From Bettongia penicillata ogilbyi (taxonomy: Eukaryota > Chordata > Mammalia > Diprotodontia > Potoroidae), in assembly GCA_023548195.1 (NCBI GenBank), contig JAJHZJ010000014.1:12314718-12378717 (forward strand): 64,000 bases of DNA. Reading direction: 5' to 3'. How positions within the stretch are numbered: position 1 is the first letter of the stretch; each line of letters opens with the position of its first letter. The notes beneath the pieces are model-generated. The model was given only the letters and a program-made list of their open reading frames with translations. It was not told the origin of the DNA and searched no databases. A program made the translations under genes and the position numbers. This document shows positions 54,954 through 64,000 of the stretch, in pieces.

Positions 54954-55499
54954 CGGGTGTCCATCAACTGGGGACTAGCAGAACAAGTTGTGGTATGTCA
55001 CTATGCTGGAATGCTATTGTGTCATAAGAAATGATGAATTGAATGCTCTCAGAAAACCTGGAAAACTTGCATGGGCTAAAGCAAAGTGAAATGTACTGTG
55101 TACGAAATAATATCAATATTGTAAGATGATCAGTTATGAATGACTTAGCTATTCTCAGCAAAAGAACTGTCCAAAACAACTCTGAGAGACTTACTATGAA
55201 AAATGCTATCCATTCCCAGAGAAAGAATTGATGGTGTCTGAATACAGATCGAAACATACTTTTTAATTTTTTTTCCCTTAAGGTTTTTTTTTTCACAACA
55301 TGACTATTATGGATATGTTTTGCATGGCCTCACATATATATCCTATGTGGTATTGCTCGCCACTTCAATGAAGGGGATTAGGGAGGAAGAGAGAGAATTT
55401 GGAAATCAAAGTTTTCAAAGCAAATGTTAAAAAATTGTTTTATCCAACTGGAGAAAAATTAAAATAATAATAGCTAAAAACAAATTTAAAAACAAAAAA

Positions 55500-56047
55500 T
55501 CATGCTAGGATTACAACTGGGTCCCTTTTATTTTGTCTTGGATATTTGGTTGGGGGATAGGATTGCTAACTGACTCCATTAACTACCAGGACTGTATAAA
55601 GACCAGGGTCTATCAAGGGGGAAGTCTCTCCAGGTCAGAAACTAAGTCTTTTATTTTTCACTCTGAACGTTTTGACTCATAAAGCATTCTGTTCCCATCA
55701 TGTAACATTTCATTTTCCTTTCAGCTATTCATATAAATGGCTGCAGAAGTTGTAGTATGAATACAACTGCAAACTTCCCTCTACTTTTTAAAATAAGTAA
55801 CATAGCCATGCTTGCAAACATCAGATAGGAGATACTCACAACCTCCAGAGGAACTTCATTCTAGCTTTGAATAGCTTTAATTCTTAGAAAGTTTTACTTT
55901 AAAGGGAGACAGAGGCACAATAGGAGTTTCCAACTTAGCTACAAATGTTTACATTATCTATCCTTATATCTCACTGTGCAAGTGTGGTGAGACTGTTTAT
56001 GATGTCAAATCTTGGGAACCAGTAAGTTGTTTTTTGCCATGGATCCT
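55500..56047. other. Unassigned DNA
   Basis: About 550 bases without a recognised repeat, gene or RNA. No J segment or recombination signal was found in it. Confidence 0.4.
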
Positions 56048-56722
56048 GGAAACTAATATTCTTTTTTAAATTTAATTAATTTTTTTTTTATTTCCTCCTT
56101 CCCTCCCTCCTCAGGACAGTTTACAATCTTAAGTGGGTTCTACACATACATTCTCATTAAACGCACTTTCATATTAGTTGTGTTTCGTGGAAAAATTAAA
56201 CAAATGGGAGAAATGAGAAAAAACAAAGCACAAGAGAAAATGGTCTGTTTCATTCTGTGTTCCAATTTCATAGTTCTTTCTCTAGATGTGGGTGGCATTT
56301 TGCCTCAAGAGTCCTTTGGGAATGTTTTAGGTCCTTGCATTGCTGTGAAGGGCTTAGTCTGTCAGAAACAGTCCTCACACCCTGTGACTGTTACTGTGTA
56401 TAATGTTCTCCTGGTTCTGCTCATTTCACTCAGCATTAGTTCATATACAGCTTTCCAGGTTTTTCTGAAGTCCAACTGTTTATTTCTTATAGCACAGTAG
56501 TATTCCATTACGTTCATATACCACAACTTGTTCAGCTATTCCCCAGTTGATTGACAATCCCTCTAATTCCAGTTCTTGGCTATGACAAAAAGAGTTACTA
56601 TAAATATATTTGTACATGTGGGACCTTTTATGATCTCTTTGGGATACAGTCCTAGAAACAATTTTGCTGGATCAAAGGGTATGCATATTTTTGAAGTTCT
56701 TTGGGCATCTGGGAACTAATAT
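56048..56722 (-). mobile_element. 5'-truncated L1 3' end, minus strand
   Basis: The plus strand starts with a T-rich stretch (56060-56100, the tail) and reads the reverse complement of the L1 3' UTR and the last part of ORF2 ('gttctcctggttctgctcat', 'gtagtattccattacgttcat', 'ccccagttgattgacaatcc', 'tgggatacagtcctag'). GGAAACTAATATTCTT on the left (56048) and GGGAACTAATATCTTA on the right (56711) are the slightly decayed target-site duplication. Confidence 0.85.
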
Positions 56723-56833
56723 CTTAAAAAGAAAACTAATCTACTTTACATACAATTGACTACAGGCTTGATTGATTGTATTCCCTTCATTTTCAGAGGA
56801 AACAGTGCTTCCACTTAACCACTTACTATAGAA

Positions 56834-57143
56834 TGCTAGGTGGTGCACTGGATAGAACACCAGTGCAGGAGTCAAGAGGACCTGAGTTCAAATCTCACCT
56901 CAGACACTTGACACTCACCAGCTGTATGATCTTGGGCAAGTCACTTCATCCCAATTGTCTCATCCTGGGTCATCTCCAGTCATCTTGATGAATATCTGGT
57001 CACTGGATTCAGAAGGCTCTGGAGGAAAAGTGAGGCTGGTGACCTGCACAGCCCTCCCTCACTCAAAACAAAGTCAAGTGCAAGTCATGTCATTATTTCT
57101 CTGATTGCATGGTCTTCTTTGGCAATGAAGAATGAACACACAC
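56834..57143 (+). mobile_element. tRNA-headed SINE, full-length
   Basis: The head has the internal RNA polymerase III promoter: A-box-like 'tggtgcactggatag' (56841-56855) and B-box-like 'gagttcaaatctc' (56884-56896). Then come 'cagacacttgacactcaccagctgt' and 'gggcaagtcactt', and the tail shared with the long-type elements ('tgaggctggtgacctg', 'caagtgcaagtcatgtcatt'). Exact 9-base target-site duplications ACTATAGAA lie at 56825-56833 and 57144-57152. It is a SINE and not a tRNA gene. Confidence 0.9.
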
Positions 57144-57152
57144 ACTATAGAA

Positions 57153-57935
57153 CAGTTTTTACAAAGGAATGTTTACTTCAAAGATACAGGAAGAAAAATA
57201 TATAAATACCTCAAGACATAATTCCCTTTCTACACCTTTAGTCTCAGGGATGGGGGATTTAGACTCGTAATTTATCTCAATTTCTATATAACACAGATCC
57301 TATCAAGTTCATGTCACAAGGTGGCATGACCATTGGATAAGGCTGTGTTTCAGCTGTTGATGAGACAGGTTCACAAAAGTCACACCCATGAGTCACCCTT
57401 TTCTCCTTATGGCTGTGTTAGCTTCAAATAAGAACTGTATATTTAGTGAGGGATATTTCTGGACCTTTTGGATTCATTAAATTGTAATCCAAACTGCCTT
57501 TACCTAGAAGAAGAAAAAAAGAAAGACAAGGCCAAAAACTCACACCCATTTTTAGGGGCCTCTGGGAAGTGGGGTGGTAGAAAAGTCTTTAAAACCTTTC
57601 TCCTTATACCATGGTTCTCTCATGAGTGAAGGAATCACCTCTGGACTCAAATGCAGTAAAAAGATAGCTAGAGCTGACTTAGGTATTTGCAAAAATGCCA
57701 AAGATTCTGTCTACACATTCAGTGAAAAAACTCTCCTCCAGTCATTTGAAAGGCCAACCAGAGCCAGTTCTAGAATATTCACATGTATTCCAGTCATCAC
57801 AATCTTCTTGGAAGAGTTTTTTTCTCCATACACAGATGCCATCGGTAGCAAGTTGATGATGGGGGTCTGCATATGTACTAGAACTCCATTATATTATGAA
57901 GTCAAGAGTCAAGAAAATATTGAATGGAGTTCTCA
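57153..57935. other. Unassigned DNA
   Basis: No recognised repeat or gene. An open frame of 179 codons begins here (57574) but runs into the L2 copy, where its second half reads L2 sequence, so it is not a gene. Confidence 0.4.
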
Positions 57936-57937
57936 AT

Positions 57938-58720
57938 TAGTCAAAAAAATATGTGTTTACTATGTGCTGGACACTCTAAATGCTTGGGGAAAAAACACAT
58001 ACAAAAAGGGCAAAAATAGGATCCCTGCCCTCAAAAGTTCATATTCTATGGAAGGAGACAATATGGAAACAACTATGTATGTGCAAGGTGAACATAAAGT
58101 AGATCGAAAGTAAATCAGGGAATTCACACCCGAACAAGGTAGGGGTGAGGAGACTGATAAGAATCATTTCAAGAAAGCTCTCTTGCAGAAAGTGAAATTG
58201 GAACTAAGTCTTGAAAAAAGCCTGGAAAGCCAGAAATCTGAGCCAAGGAGGAAGAGTATTGCAGGCATGGGGGCATCAAGCAAAAATGAAGCATAGAGAT
58301 GAAATGTCCAGATTTAGAGAGACCAATGTTGCTGGATTAGAGACTAAGTGGAGAAAAGTAAGTTATAAGAATACTGGAAAGACAGGATATTATATTTGAC
58401 CTGGAGGTAATAGGAAGCTGGAGTTTATTGAATAAGGTAATAGTTTGGTCATAACTGTGCGTTAGGAAGATGACTTTAGCATCTGCTAGAGGATAGACTA
58501 GAGTGGGGAAATGAGGCAAAAGAGACCAATCAGAAGACTGTTACAATAATATATATTGGGGGCACTTAGAGCCTATGCTAGAGTGGTAGATGACTGGGGA
58601 GAAGGGAATATCCAATAGTGGATGTTGTAAAGATAGAAATCATCAGATATAGTAGCAAATTGTACATATGGTGTGAATGTGAAAGAGGAGCTTAAAACGT
58701 GTGACTAGGGCAATGTTGAT
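57938..58720 (+). mobile_element. L2 (LINE2) 3' part
   Basis: Typical L2 text in order: 'gtttactatgtgctggacactctaaatgcttgggg', 'atccctgccctcaaaagttc', 'agtattgcaggcatggggg', 'aatgttgctggattagag', 'aggaagctggagtttattga', 'gaagatgactttagcatctg'. It is the second L2 copy of the window and parallels 43250-44190. Confidence 0.8.
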
Positions 58721-58784
58721 GCTCTGACAAAAACAGAGAAGTTAAGAAGAAAGAAGAGTTTTGGGGGAAGGGAAAATGAAGGTG

Positions 58785-59012
58785 ACAAGTATTTATATAG
58801 CACCTGCTATGTACCAGGCAATGCATTAAATGTTTGTAAATATTATCTGCTTTGATTGTCAATCAATAACTCTGGGGTACTATTGTCTCCCATTGAGGAC
58901 TTAAGGAAACTGAGGCAGGTAAGTGATTTCAGTCACACAGCCCACAAGTACTGAGGCTAGATTTGAACTTTAGCCTTCCTCAGGCCCAGGACTCTACCTA
59001 GCTGCCTTATGA
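58785..59012 (+). mobile_element. MIR-like SINE
   Basis: The series 'gtatttatatagcacctgctatg', 'gtttgtaaatattatctgctttg', 'aaggaaactgaggcaggtaag', 'gtcacacagcccacaagtac' and 'tttgaactttagcct' matches the MIR-type family of mammals. Confidence 0.7.
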
Positions 59013-59213
59013 GGAGTCAGGCATTCAAACTGGATCAAGTCTGGGAAAGGTCTCTGGAGCGCTGGGGAATTCCCTGTTGCGACTAGATCAGAGGCAGATA
59101 ACCTAAATCAAGAGCCTTCTCCCTGATAAGTCTCTAAAGGTTTAGAGCAGAATTTGTGTTTCCTTCCAGGGAGCAGGGGGAGAAGGGAATAGAGGAGATT
59201 CCTGAGCCCTTGG

Positions 59214-60860
59214 ATGAATTTAAAACATTTACAATCTTTCTTTCTTTCAAGTTATATTTTTAACTTAAATAATAAAACATATTTCATTATATACCACAGA
59301 AGACAAAAAAAAAAGAGATTTTATGAAATCGGGTTTCCATTTTACAAAACTTACTTTTTCACATGTTACTTACAAAATTTTTCTGTATGTACTTCCTTCT
59401 CAACTTCCTTCCTCCCTTCTGTGCATTGTAAAATGCTTTAATGACTCTCTTTTTTCTTCTTGCTAAATACCAATTAATAATGGATTTAAAAAAAATCTAA
59501 TGAACCAGCACAGACAAATGAAACAAATCTATGCAGTGACCATGCCCATATGTCTCTTTCTGAACCTTGAAACCACCACCACTTTGTCAATAGGTAGATA
59601 ATTTGATTCATCATAGGTCTTGCAAGATCTAATTAGTCATTGCATTCATCAAGGTTTTTAAGTCTTCTATGGTTGTCTTTCTTTATGATGTTCTCATATC
59701 AATTGTTAATTGGCTCACTTTGTTCTACATTAGTTCATATTAGCCAAGAATCTCTGCAACTGTCTCCTTCTAGGTAAATGATATTCCATTACATTTATAT
59801 AACATAATGTTATTCCACCTTTCCATATTGATAAGCACACCATCCCCTTGGATTTTGCTCTTTCACTTTCTTTTTCTCATTAATCCCATCCTTCTATCTG
59901 CCTTTCAGGACCAAGAAATTTGTTTTGCTTATGACTATTCCTTTTTTGGCATTATCGTTCCTTTTATCATGCTTCCCCACATACTCGTTTATTTCCCCAT
60001 TCAGTTTGATGTATTTCTACACTAGACTCTACATATGTATTCAACTCCCCTTTATCTTCGAGGTCTTCGTCAACTTCCCCACCACCTTCCTCCATGCTTA
60101 TCTCACCTCAGACACTTGACAATCACTAGCTGTGTGACCTTGAGCAAGTCACTTAACCCCAATTGCCTCATCCTGGGTCATCTCCAGTCATCTTGAGGAA
60201 TATCTGGTCACTGGATTCGGATGGCTCTGGAGGAGAAGTGACGCTGGTGACCTCACTCACTGGAGTCCTCTCTCACTCAAAAACAAAGTCAAGTGCAAAT
60301 CATGTCATTGTTTCTCTGATGGCATGATCTTCTTTGGCAACAAAGGATGAACAAACACTTTTGGGGTTCCTTTCAGTAGGTGATCAGTGGATTTTTCTCT
60401 AGATATGGTCTTTGTTTATTATTTTATTGTAGAGATATTTTTTAATGAGATATTCAATTCAGTGATTTTTAAATTAAATCTCCTTGATATCTTTTTAAGG
60501 TTAATTGGATTTTTACATTATATGTTATATATTTTCTCCTCTCTTTTCTTGTTTTAATTTTGATCTAATTTTTTTTATTGTCTCTTGGAATAATTTGTTT
60601 CTGTTTGGCTTCTTCTTGCTTTCAGAGAGTCCATTACTTGGGTTAACTTTAGCACTTTTCATTCTAAACTATTTATTCTCCTTCTGATTCTTTCCTGCAA
60701 ATATTTGTTCCTTTTTTAAAATCTCTTGCTTCATTTCTTTGAGTCTGTGCTTGCAACACGTACGGGGTGAGTCTTTCTTTTGAAGACATCTAGTTCATTG
60801 TTTTCTTCAATTTACTCAACTTTCCAGGTTTAGTAGTTTGATTGAGGTTTTACCCCCCGG
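59214..60860 (-). mobile_element. Minus-strand L1 pieces (ORF1 and 3' parts), old
   Basis: At 60360-60860 the plus strand is the reverse complement of L1/HAL1 ORF1 ('gtaggtgatcagtggattttt' matches the reverse of 'aatccactgatcacctcctga'; then the coiled coil). At 59214-60087 it resembles the L1 spacer and 3' region on the minus strand ('gatattccattacatttata'). A SINE at 60088-60355 separates the two. Strongly diverged. Confidence 0.5.
60088..60355 (+). mobile_element. tRNA-type SINE, 5' truncated
   Basis: Begins inside the head at 'ctcacctcagacacttgac' and runs through 'gcaagtcacttaaccccaatt', 'ctggtcactggattcggatgg', 'gtgacctcactcactgg' and 'caagtgcaaatcatgtcatt' to 'ggatgaacaaacac'. Same family as 56834-57143; the A and B boxes are missing. 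Confidence 0.85.
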
Positions 60861-60884
60861 CCAGTTTTCAACTTAAATCAACAA

Positions 60885-61020
60885 GAGTTTAATAAGCACT
60901 TACTCTGTGCCAGACGTTTTATTAAATATTTGGAATAAGAAAAAAGACAAAAGGACCACAAAAATAGATCCTGCTCTCTAGGAACTCACATTCTAATGCA
61001 AATAGCTATGTACAAGCAAA
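60885..61020 (+). mobile_element. L2 fragment
   Basis: 'gagtttaataagcacttactctgtgccag' and 'atcctgctctctaggaactcacattctaatg' are the same L2 region as at 43290 and 57955. Confidence 0.65.
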
Positions 61021-61024
61021 ATAT

Positions 61025-61280
61025 ATAATAACAGCTAATATTTATTTAGCATTTCAATATTTGCAAAATGATTTATAAACATTATCTTATTTTGTACTCG
61101 CGACAACCCTGGTGTTGTGCTTATTAATAGTAATAGCATTTTACATTTTACAGATGAGGAAACAGTGGCAGATGGAAGTTGAGTGACTTGCCCAGGATCA
61201 CATAGCTAGTGAGAGCCTACAGCAGAGTGTGAATGCAGGACATCCTGATTTCAAGTCCAGTGTTCTACAGGCAATAATCC
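61025..61280 (+). mobile_element. MIR SINE
   Basis: 'aacagctaatatttatttagcatt', 'tttataaacattatcttattttg', 'cagatgaggaaacagtggcag', 'tgacttgcccaggatcacatagctag' and 'ccagtgttctac' follow the MIR consensus in order. Confidence 0.75.
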
Positions 61281-62000
61281 CTGTGGGAAGGCAATAAGGT
61301 TAAGAAAGACTGGACTTCTGGGTGGGGTAGGTGGAGTAGGCAGGAAACCCCTGCAACTCTCCCACACTCACTTCAAAACAACCATAAAATAGAGCCCCAA
61401 AACAAATCCTGGAAAAACAGAACCAGCAAAAAGATGGGGAGAACAATCTTTCAGCCCAAGAGACTTGGAGGATCAACAAGAAAGGATCTCACTCAGGTGA
61501 AATGGGAACTCAACTTAAGCATCCCTGCAAGTCAACAGCAAACCTCACTGCTGGACCCCTATGGTTTCCCTCATTATAGTCAAATTTCAGAACTATTAGG
61601 TCAAAGGAAAAATACTACAAGTGGCCAGAAAGAAACAATTCAGATATTGGCGAGTCACAATTAGGATCATACTGAACTTGGCAGCTGCAACGTAAAAGGA
61701 TCAGAGGTCAGGGAACATGATATTCCAGAGGGCAAAGGTGCTAGGACTACAACCAGGAATCACTTACCTGGCAAAATTAATATTAATGGGTCAAAGAAAA
61801 AAATGATCATTCAGCAAAATAAAAGGATGTCAAACCTTCATGAGGAGAAGACCAGAACTAAATCAAAATTTTGACCTTCATTATCAACAACCAAGAGAGG
61901 TAAAAAAAAGAGAAAGAAAACATAAGGAATTCAATAGAGTTAAACTGTTTGAAATCCTACATAGAATGATACTGGTAACTCTTAAAAATTATATCACTAA

Positions 62001-62549
62001 TGACCATCAATTGGGGAATGGCTGAATAAGTTTTGGTATATGAATGTAATGGAACACTATTGTGCTCTAAGAAATGATGAACAGGAAGAGAGGCCGGAAG
62101 GACTTATATGAACTGATGCTGAATGAAAGGAGAACAACCAGGATAACTTTATATAGTATCAACCACGGTGAGCAAGGAATTTTTCTGGTAGATTTAGCCC
62201 TTCACAGCAATGCAAGGACCTAAAACATTCCCAATGGACTCCAGGAAAAATGTCATCCACATCCAGAGAAAGAACTGTGGAACGGAAATTGAAGAATGAA
62301 GTACACTATTTTCTTTTGTGTTTTGTTTTGGTTTGGTTTGATTTTTCTCATGGCTTTCCCCATTGATTTTAATTCTTCCATGCAACATGACTAAGTTGAA
62401 AATATATTTAGTAAGAATGTATATGTAGAACCTACATGAGACTGCAAGTTGGCTCGGGGAGGGAGGGGAAATAAAGGAGGAGGAAGGGGGAGAAAAATCT
62501 AAGATTTATGAAAGTGTTTGTAGAAAACTGAAAACAAATCAATTATTTA
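62001..62549 (+). mobile_element. 5'-truncated L1 3' end with target-site duplication
   Basis: Starts in the ORF2 C-terminus ('ccatcaattggggaatggctg') and runs through the 3' UTR ('ccacatccagagaaagaactg') to 'gtgtttgtagaaaactg' and an A-rich tail. Flanked by AAAAATTATATCACTAA (61984-62000) and AAAAATTGTATCACTAA (62550-62566), 16 of 17 identical. Typical product of incomplete reverse transcription. Confidence 0.9.
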
Positions 62550-63671
62550 AAAAATTGTATCACTAAGTACAAATAAAAGGAATATACAGAGACAGAAGAT
62601 ACCAGTATAAGGAAAATTTGAAGAATGACATAAAAAGGGATGAAAAAGAGGACCACAAAGGATGCAGAAGAAGGGAGAAGTATAATGGGGAAAATGATCT
62701 TGCATGAAGAGATGAGAAAGACCTATTAAAGTGGGGTGCAACATGGGGAGGGATCATGATGGGCATTGACTGAACCTTATTCACATTAGTATTCGCTCAA
62801 AGAGAGAATAATATACATAATCAAATTAATATAAAAATCTATCTTACCTAACAGGGAAGTAGAAGGGGAATAGGTTACGTAAAGGAGAGGGGGCAAACTG
62901 ACAGATCAGGGAAGGTGGTAGACATAAGCAAAATACTGGTGAGATGGGAACGAGCAAAGGAGAAAGAGTACAAACAGGAAGAAGAATAGTATGGAGGGAA
63001 ATATGCAAGTAGTAATCATAACTGTGAAAGTGAATGGGATGAACTCTCCCATAAAATAGAAGTAGATAGCAGAAGAGATAAAAAATCAGAATCCTACAAC
63101 ATACTGCTTAAAAGAAACACACTTGAAGCAGAAAGACATCCAGAGTAAAAGTAAGGAGCTGGAGCAGAATCTCTTATGCTTCAGCTGAAATAAAGAGCAA
63201 AACAAGGGTAGAAATCTTGATCTTAGACAAAATAAAAGCAAAAATATACCTAATTAAAAGAGTTAAGGCAGGAACTACTTCTTGCTGAAAGGTACCATAG
63301 ACAATGAAGCAACCAAATTGGAACAGCAAGGAGCAGCCTACCTGTAGGATCTATAAGGAGGTGAAGAATTTGTGACTAAATAAGTGATAGCATTATGAAA
63401 TGTAGAATGAATAATTTTGATCATATTAATTTGAAAAGCTTTTATACAAGCAGGGCCAAACATCCAAGACTGGAAGGAAGGCAGAAGGCTGGGAAACAAA
63501 CTTTACAACAAATGTCTCTCATAAAGTCCTCATTTCTCAAGTGTAGAGAGAACAAAGTCAAATTTATGAGAGTGCAAGCCATTCCCCAGTTGAAAAATGG
63601 TCAAAGGACATGAACTGGCAGTTTCCAGTTGAAGAAATCAAAGATTTCAATCAAAGAAATCAATAGATATT

Positions 63672-63945
63672 GTTCTGTTTGTCCTTCATTTTCAAAGAGG
63701 ACCATGGTGTCAGAGAAATGATGACATGACTTGCAGTTGACTTTGATTCAATGGAGGGAGGCCTATGCAAGCTCACCAGCTTCACTTTCTCCTCTAGAGA
63801 CATCTGGATCCAGTGATCAGATATTCATCAGGATGACTGGAGAAAGCCCAGGATGCAAGGCGAGACCCTTGCCCTTTTAGGCTAAGGTACTTTTCAGGTA
63901 CTCTCTTAAAGTGAGGTAATACCCATTGAATAAATAGCCCTTGCC
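63672..63945 (-). mobile_element. Long-type SINE-related element, minus strand
   Basis: The plus strand reads 'gtttgtccttcattttcaaagagg', 'gacatgacttgcagttgac', 'catctggatccagtgatcag', 'ggatgcaaggcgagaccc' and 'aagtgaggtaatacccattg'. It is the same family as 18475-19138 and 51338-52017 and splits the ORF2 C-terminal region, which resumes at 63950 with 'aagaagtgctctaaatcact'. Confidence 0.75.
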
Positions 63946-64000
63946 TCTTTAAGAAGTGCTCTAAATCACTTTTGATTGGAGCAATGCAAAGTAAAACAAC

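Larger units (their letters stand above)
50969..55490 (+). mobile_element. L1 3' end, split by SINE and HAL1
   Basis: The left part (50969-51335) has ORF2 C-terminal and Cys-domain sequence ('ttgcaggggatgtgggaaa', 'actatgcctaaagggcaata', 'atttatagcagctctttt'). It resumes at about 54937 ('gaattagaagttaacgggtgtccatcaactgggg' in parts) and ends near 55490 in an A-rich tail. In undisturbed copies these two parts are continuous (compare 31780-31850). It is the oldest layer of this nest. Confidence 0.75.
61318..64000 (+). mobile_element. Rearranged L1 with two internal deletions
   Basis: 5' UTR from 61318 ('ccataaaatagagccccaaa', the subfamily of 12560-12985). At about 61575 it jumps into the C-terminal half of ORF1 ('aagaaacaattcagatattgg'), which runs to about 61915. 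The spacer (62567-62995) and endonuclease start (63000-63315) follow. At about 63315 it jumps again, from the endonuclease ('tagacaatgaagcaa') to the ORF2 C-terminal part ('aaattggaacagcaagg', compare 31105). It continues to the window end. Two later insertions lie inside: an L1 3' end (62001-62549) and a SINE (63672-63945). Confidence 0.75.

Noticed and set aside
56841..56910. Possible tRNA gene (A-box and B-box)
   Set aside because: It is the head of a SINE with target-site duplications and a SINE tail; no cloverleaf with anticodon was found.
57574..58113. 179-codon open frame on the plus strand
   Set aside because: The second half reads L2 sequence ('ctatgtgctggacac...'); the first half has no recognisable domain or start context.

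Overview
The window is vertebrate germline DNA, AT-rich and packed with LINE-1-type retroposons. The repeat spectrum points to a marsupial, most likely an opossum-like species: many half-LINE (HAL1) copies that carry L1 ORF1 but no ORF2, L1 copies with a recognisable marsupial-style 5' start (variants of 'gccaagatggcagagtagaaag'), a tRNA-headed SINE, RTE-type SINEs, and L2/MIR relics. The species call is inference from remembered repeat families; no database search was possible. No intact protein-coding gene was found. The biologically important content is part of an immunoglobulin heavy-chain (IGH) locus. At 2640-3243 there is an IGHV pseudogene with octamer promoter, leader exon, V exon and a 22-bp-spacer (23-type) recombination signal. 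About 40 kb downstream, at 42973-46518, there are five D-like segments (three convincing, two degenerate), each between inverted recombination signals with 12-bp spacers, as expected for IGHD genes. V and D lie in compatible orientation and obey the 12/23 rule. No J segment, enhancer or constant exon was recognised, so these would have to lie beyond position 64000 if the order is V-D-J on the plus strand. Layout: 1-2600 old repeat relics and unassigned DNA. 2640-3243 IGHV pseudogene. 3590-5270 microsatellites, a tandem duplication and unassigned DNA. 5270-10835 a HAL1 with a second HAL1 nested inside it. 10860-16930 a minus-strand mosaic of L1 and HAL1 pieces. 17000-19140 L1 fragments and a long-type SINE. 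19141-24505 a HAL1 split by a deletion-type L1. 24935-32365 a 5' HAL1 piece fused to a nearly full-length but broken autonomous L1. 32553-35530 another HAL1. 35625-42390 an old L1 carrying a chimeric L1 and RTE-SINEs, then an old ORF1-bearing element. 42400-49100 the comparatively repeat-poor D-segment region, with an L2 copy and microsatellites. 49108-55490 a HAL1, an LTR-like piece and a four-layer nest that contains the best-preserved HAL1 of the window (52035-54936). 56048-61280 L1, SINE, L2 and MIR copies. 61318-64000 a rearranged L1 with two later insertions. Functionally, HAL1 and SINE copies are non-autonomous and depend on the reverse transcriptase of L1 or RTE elements; the L1 copies here are all broken. 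The V and D segments are substrates for RAG-mediated V(D)J recombination, though the V is dead by several lesions. The retroposons account for most of the V-to-D distance.
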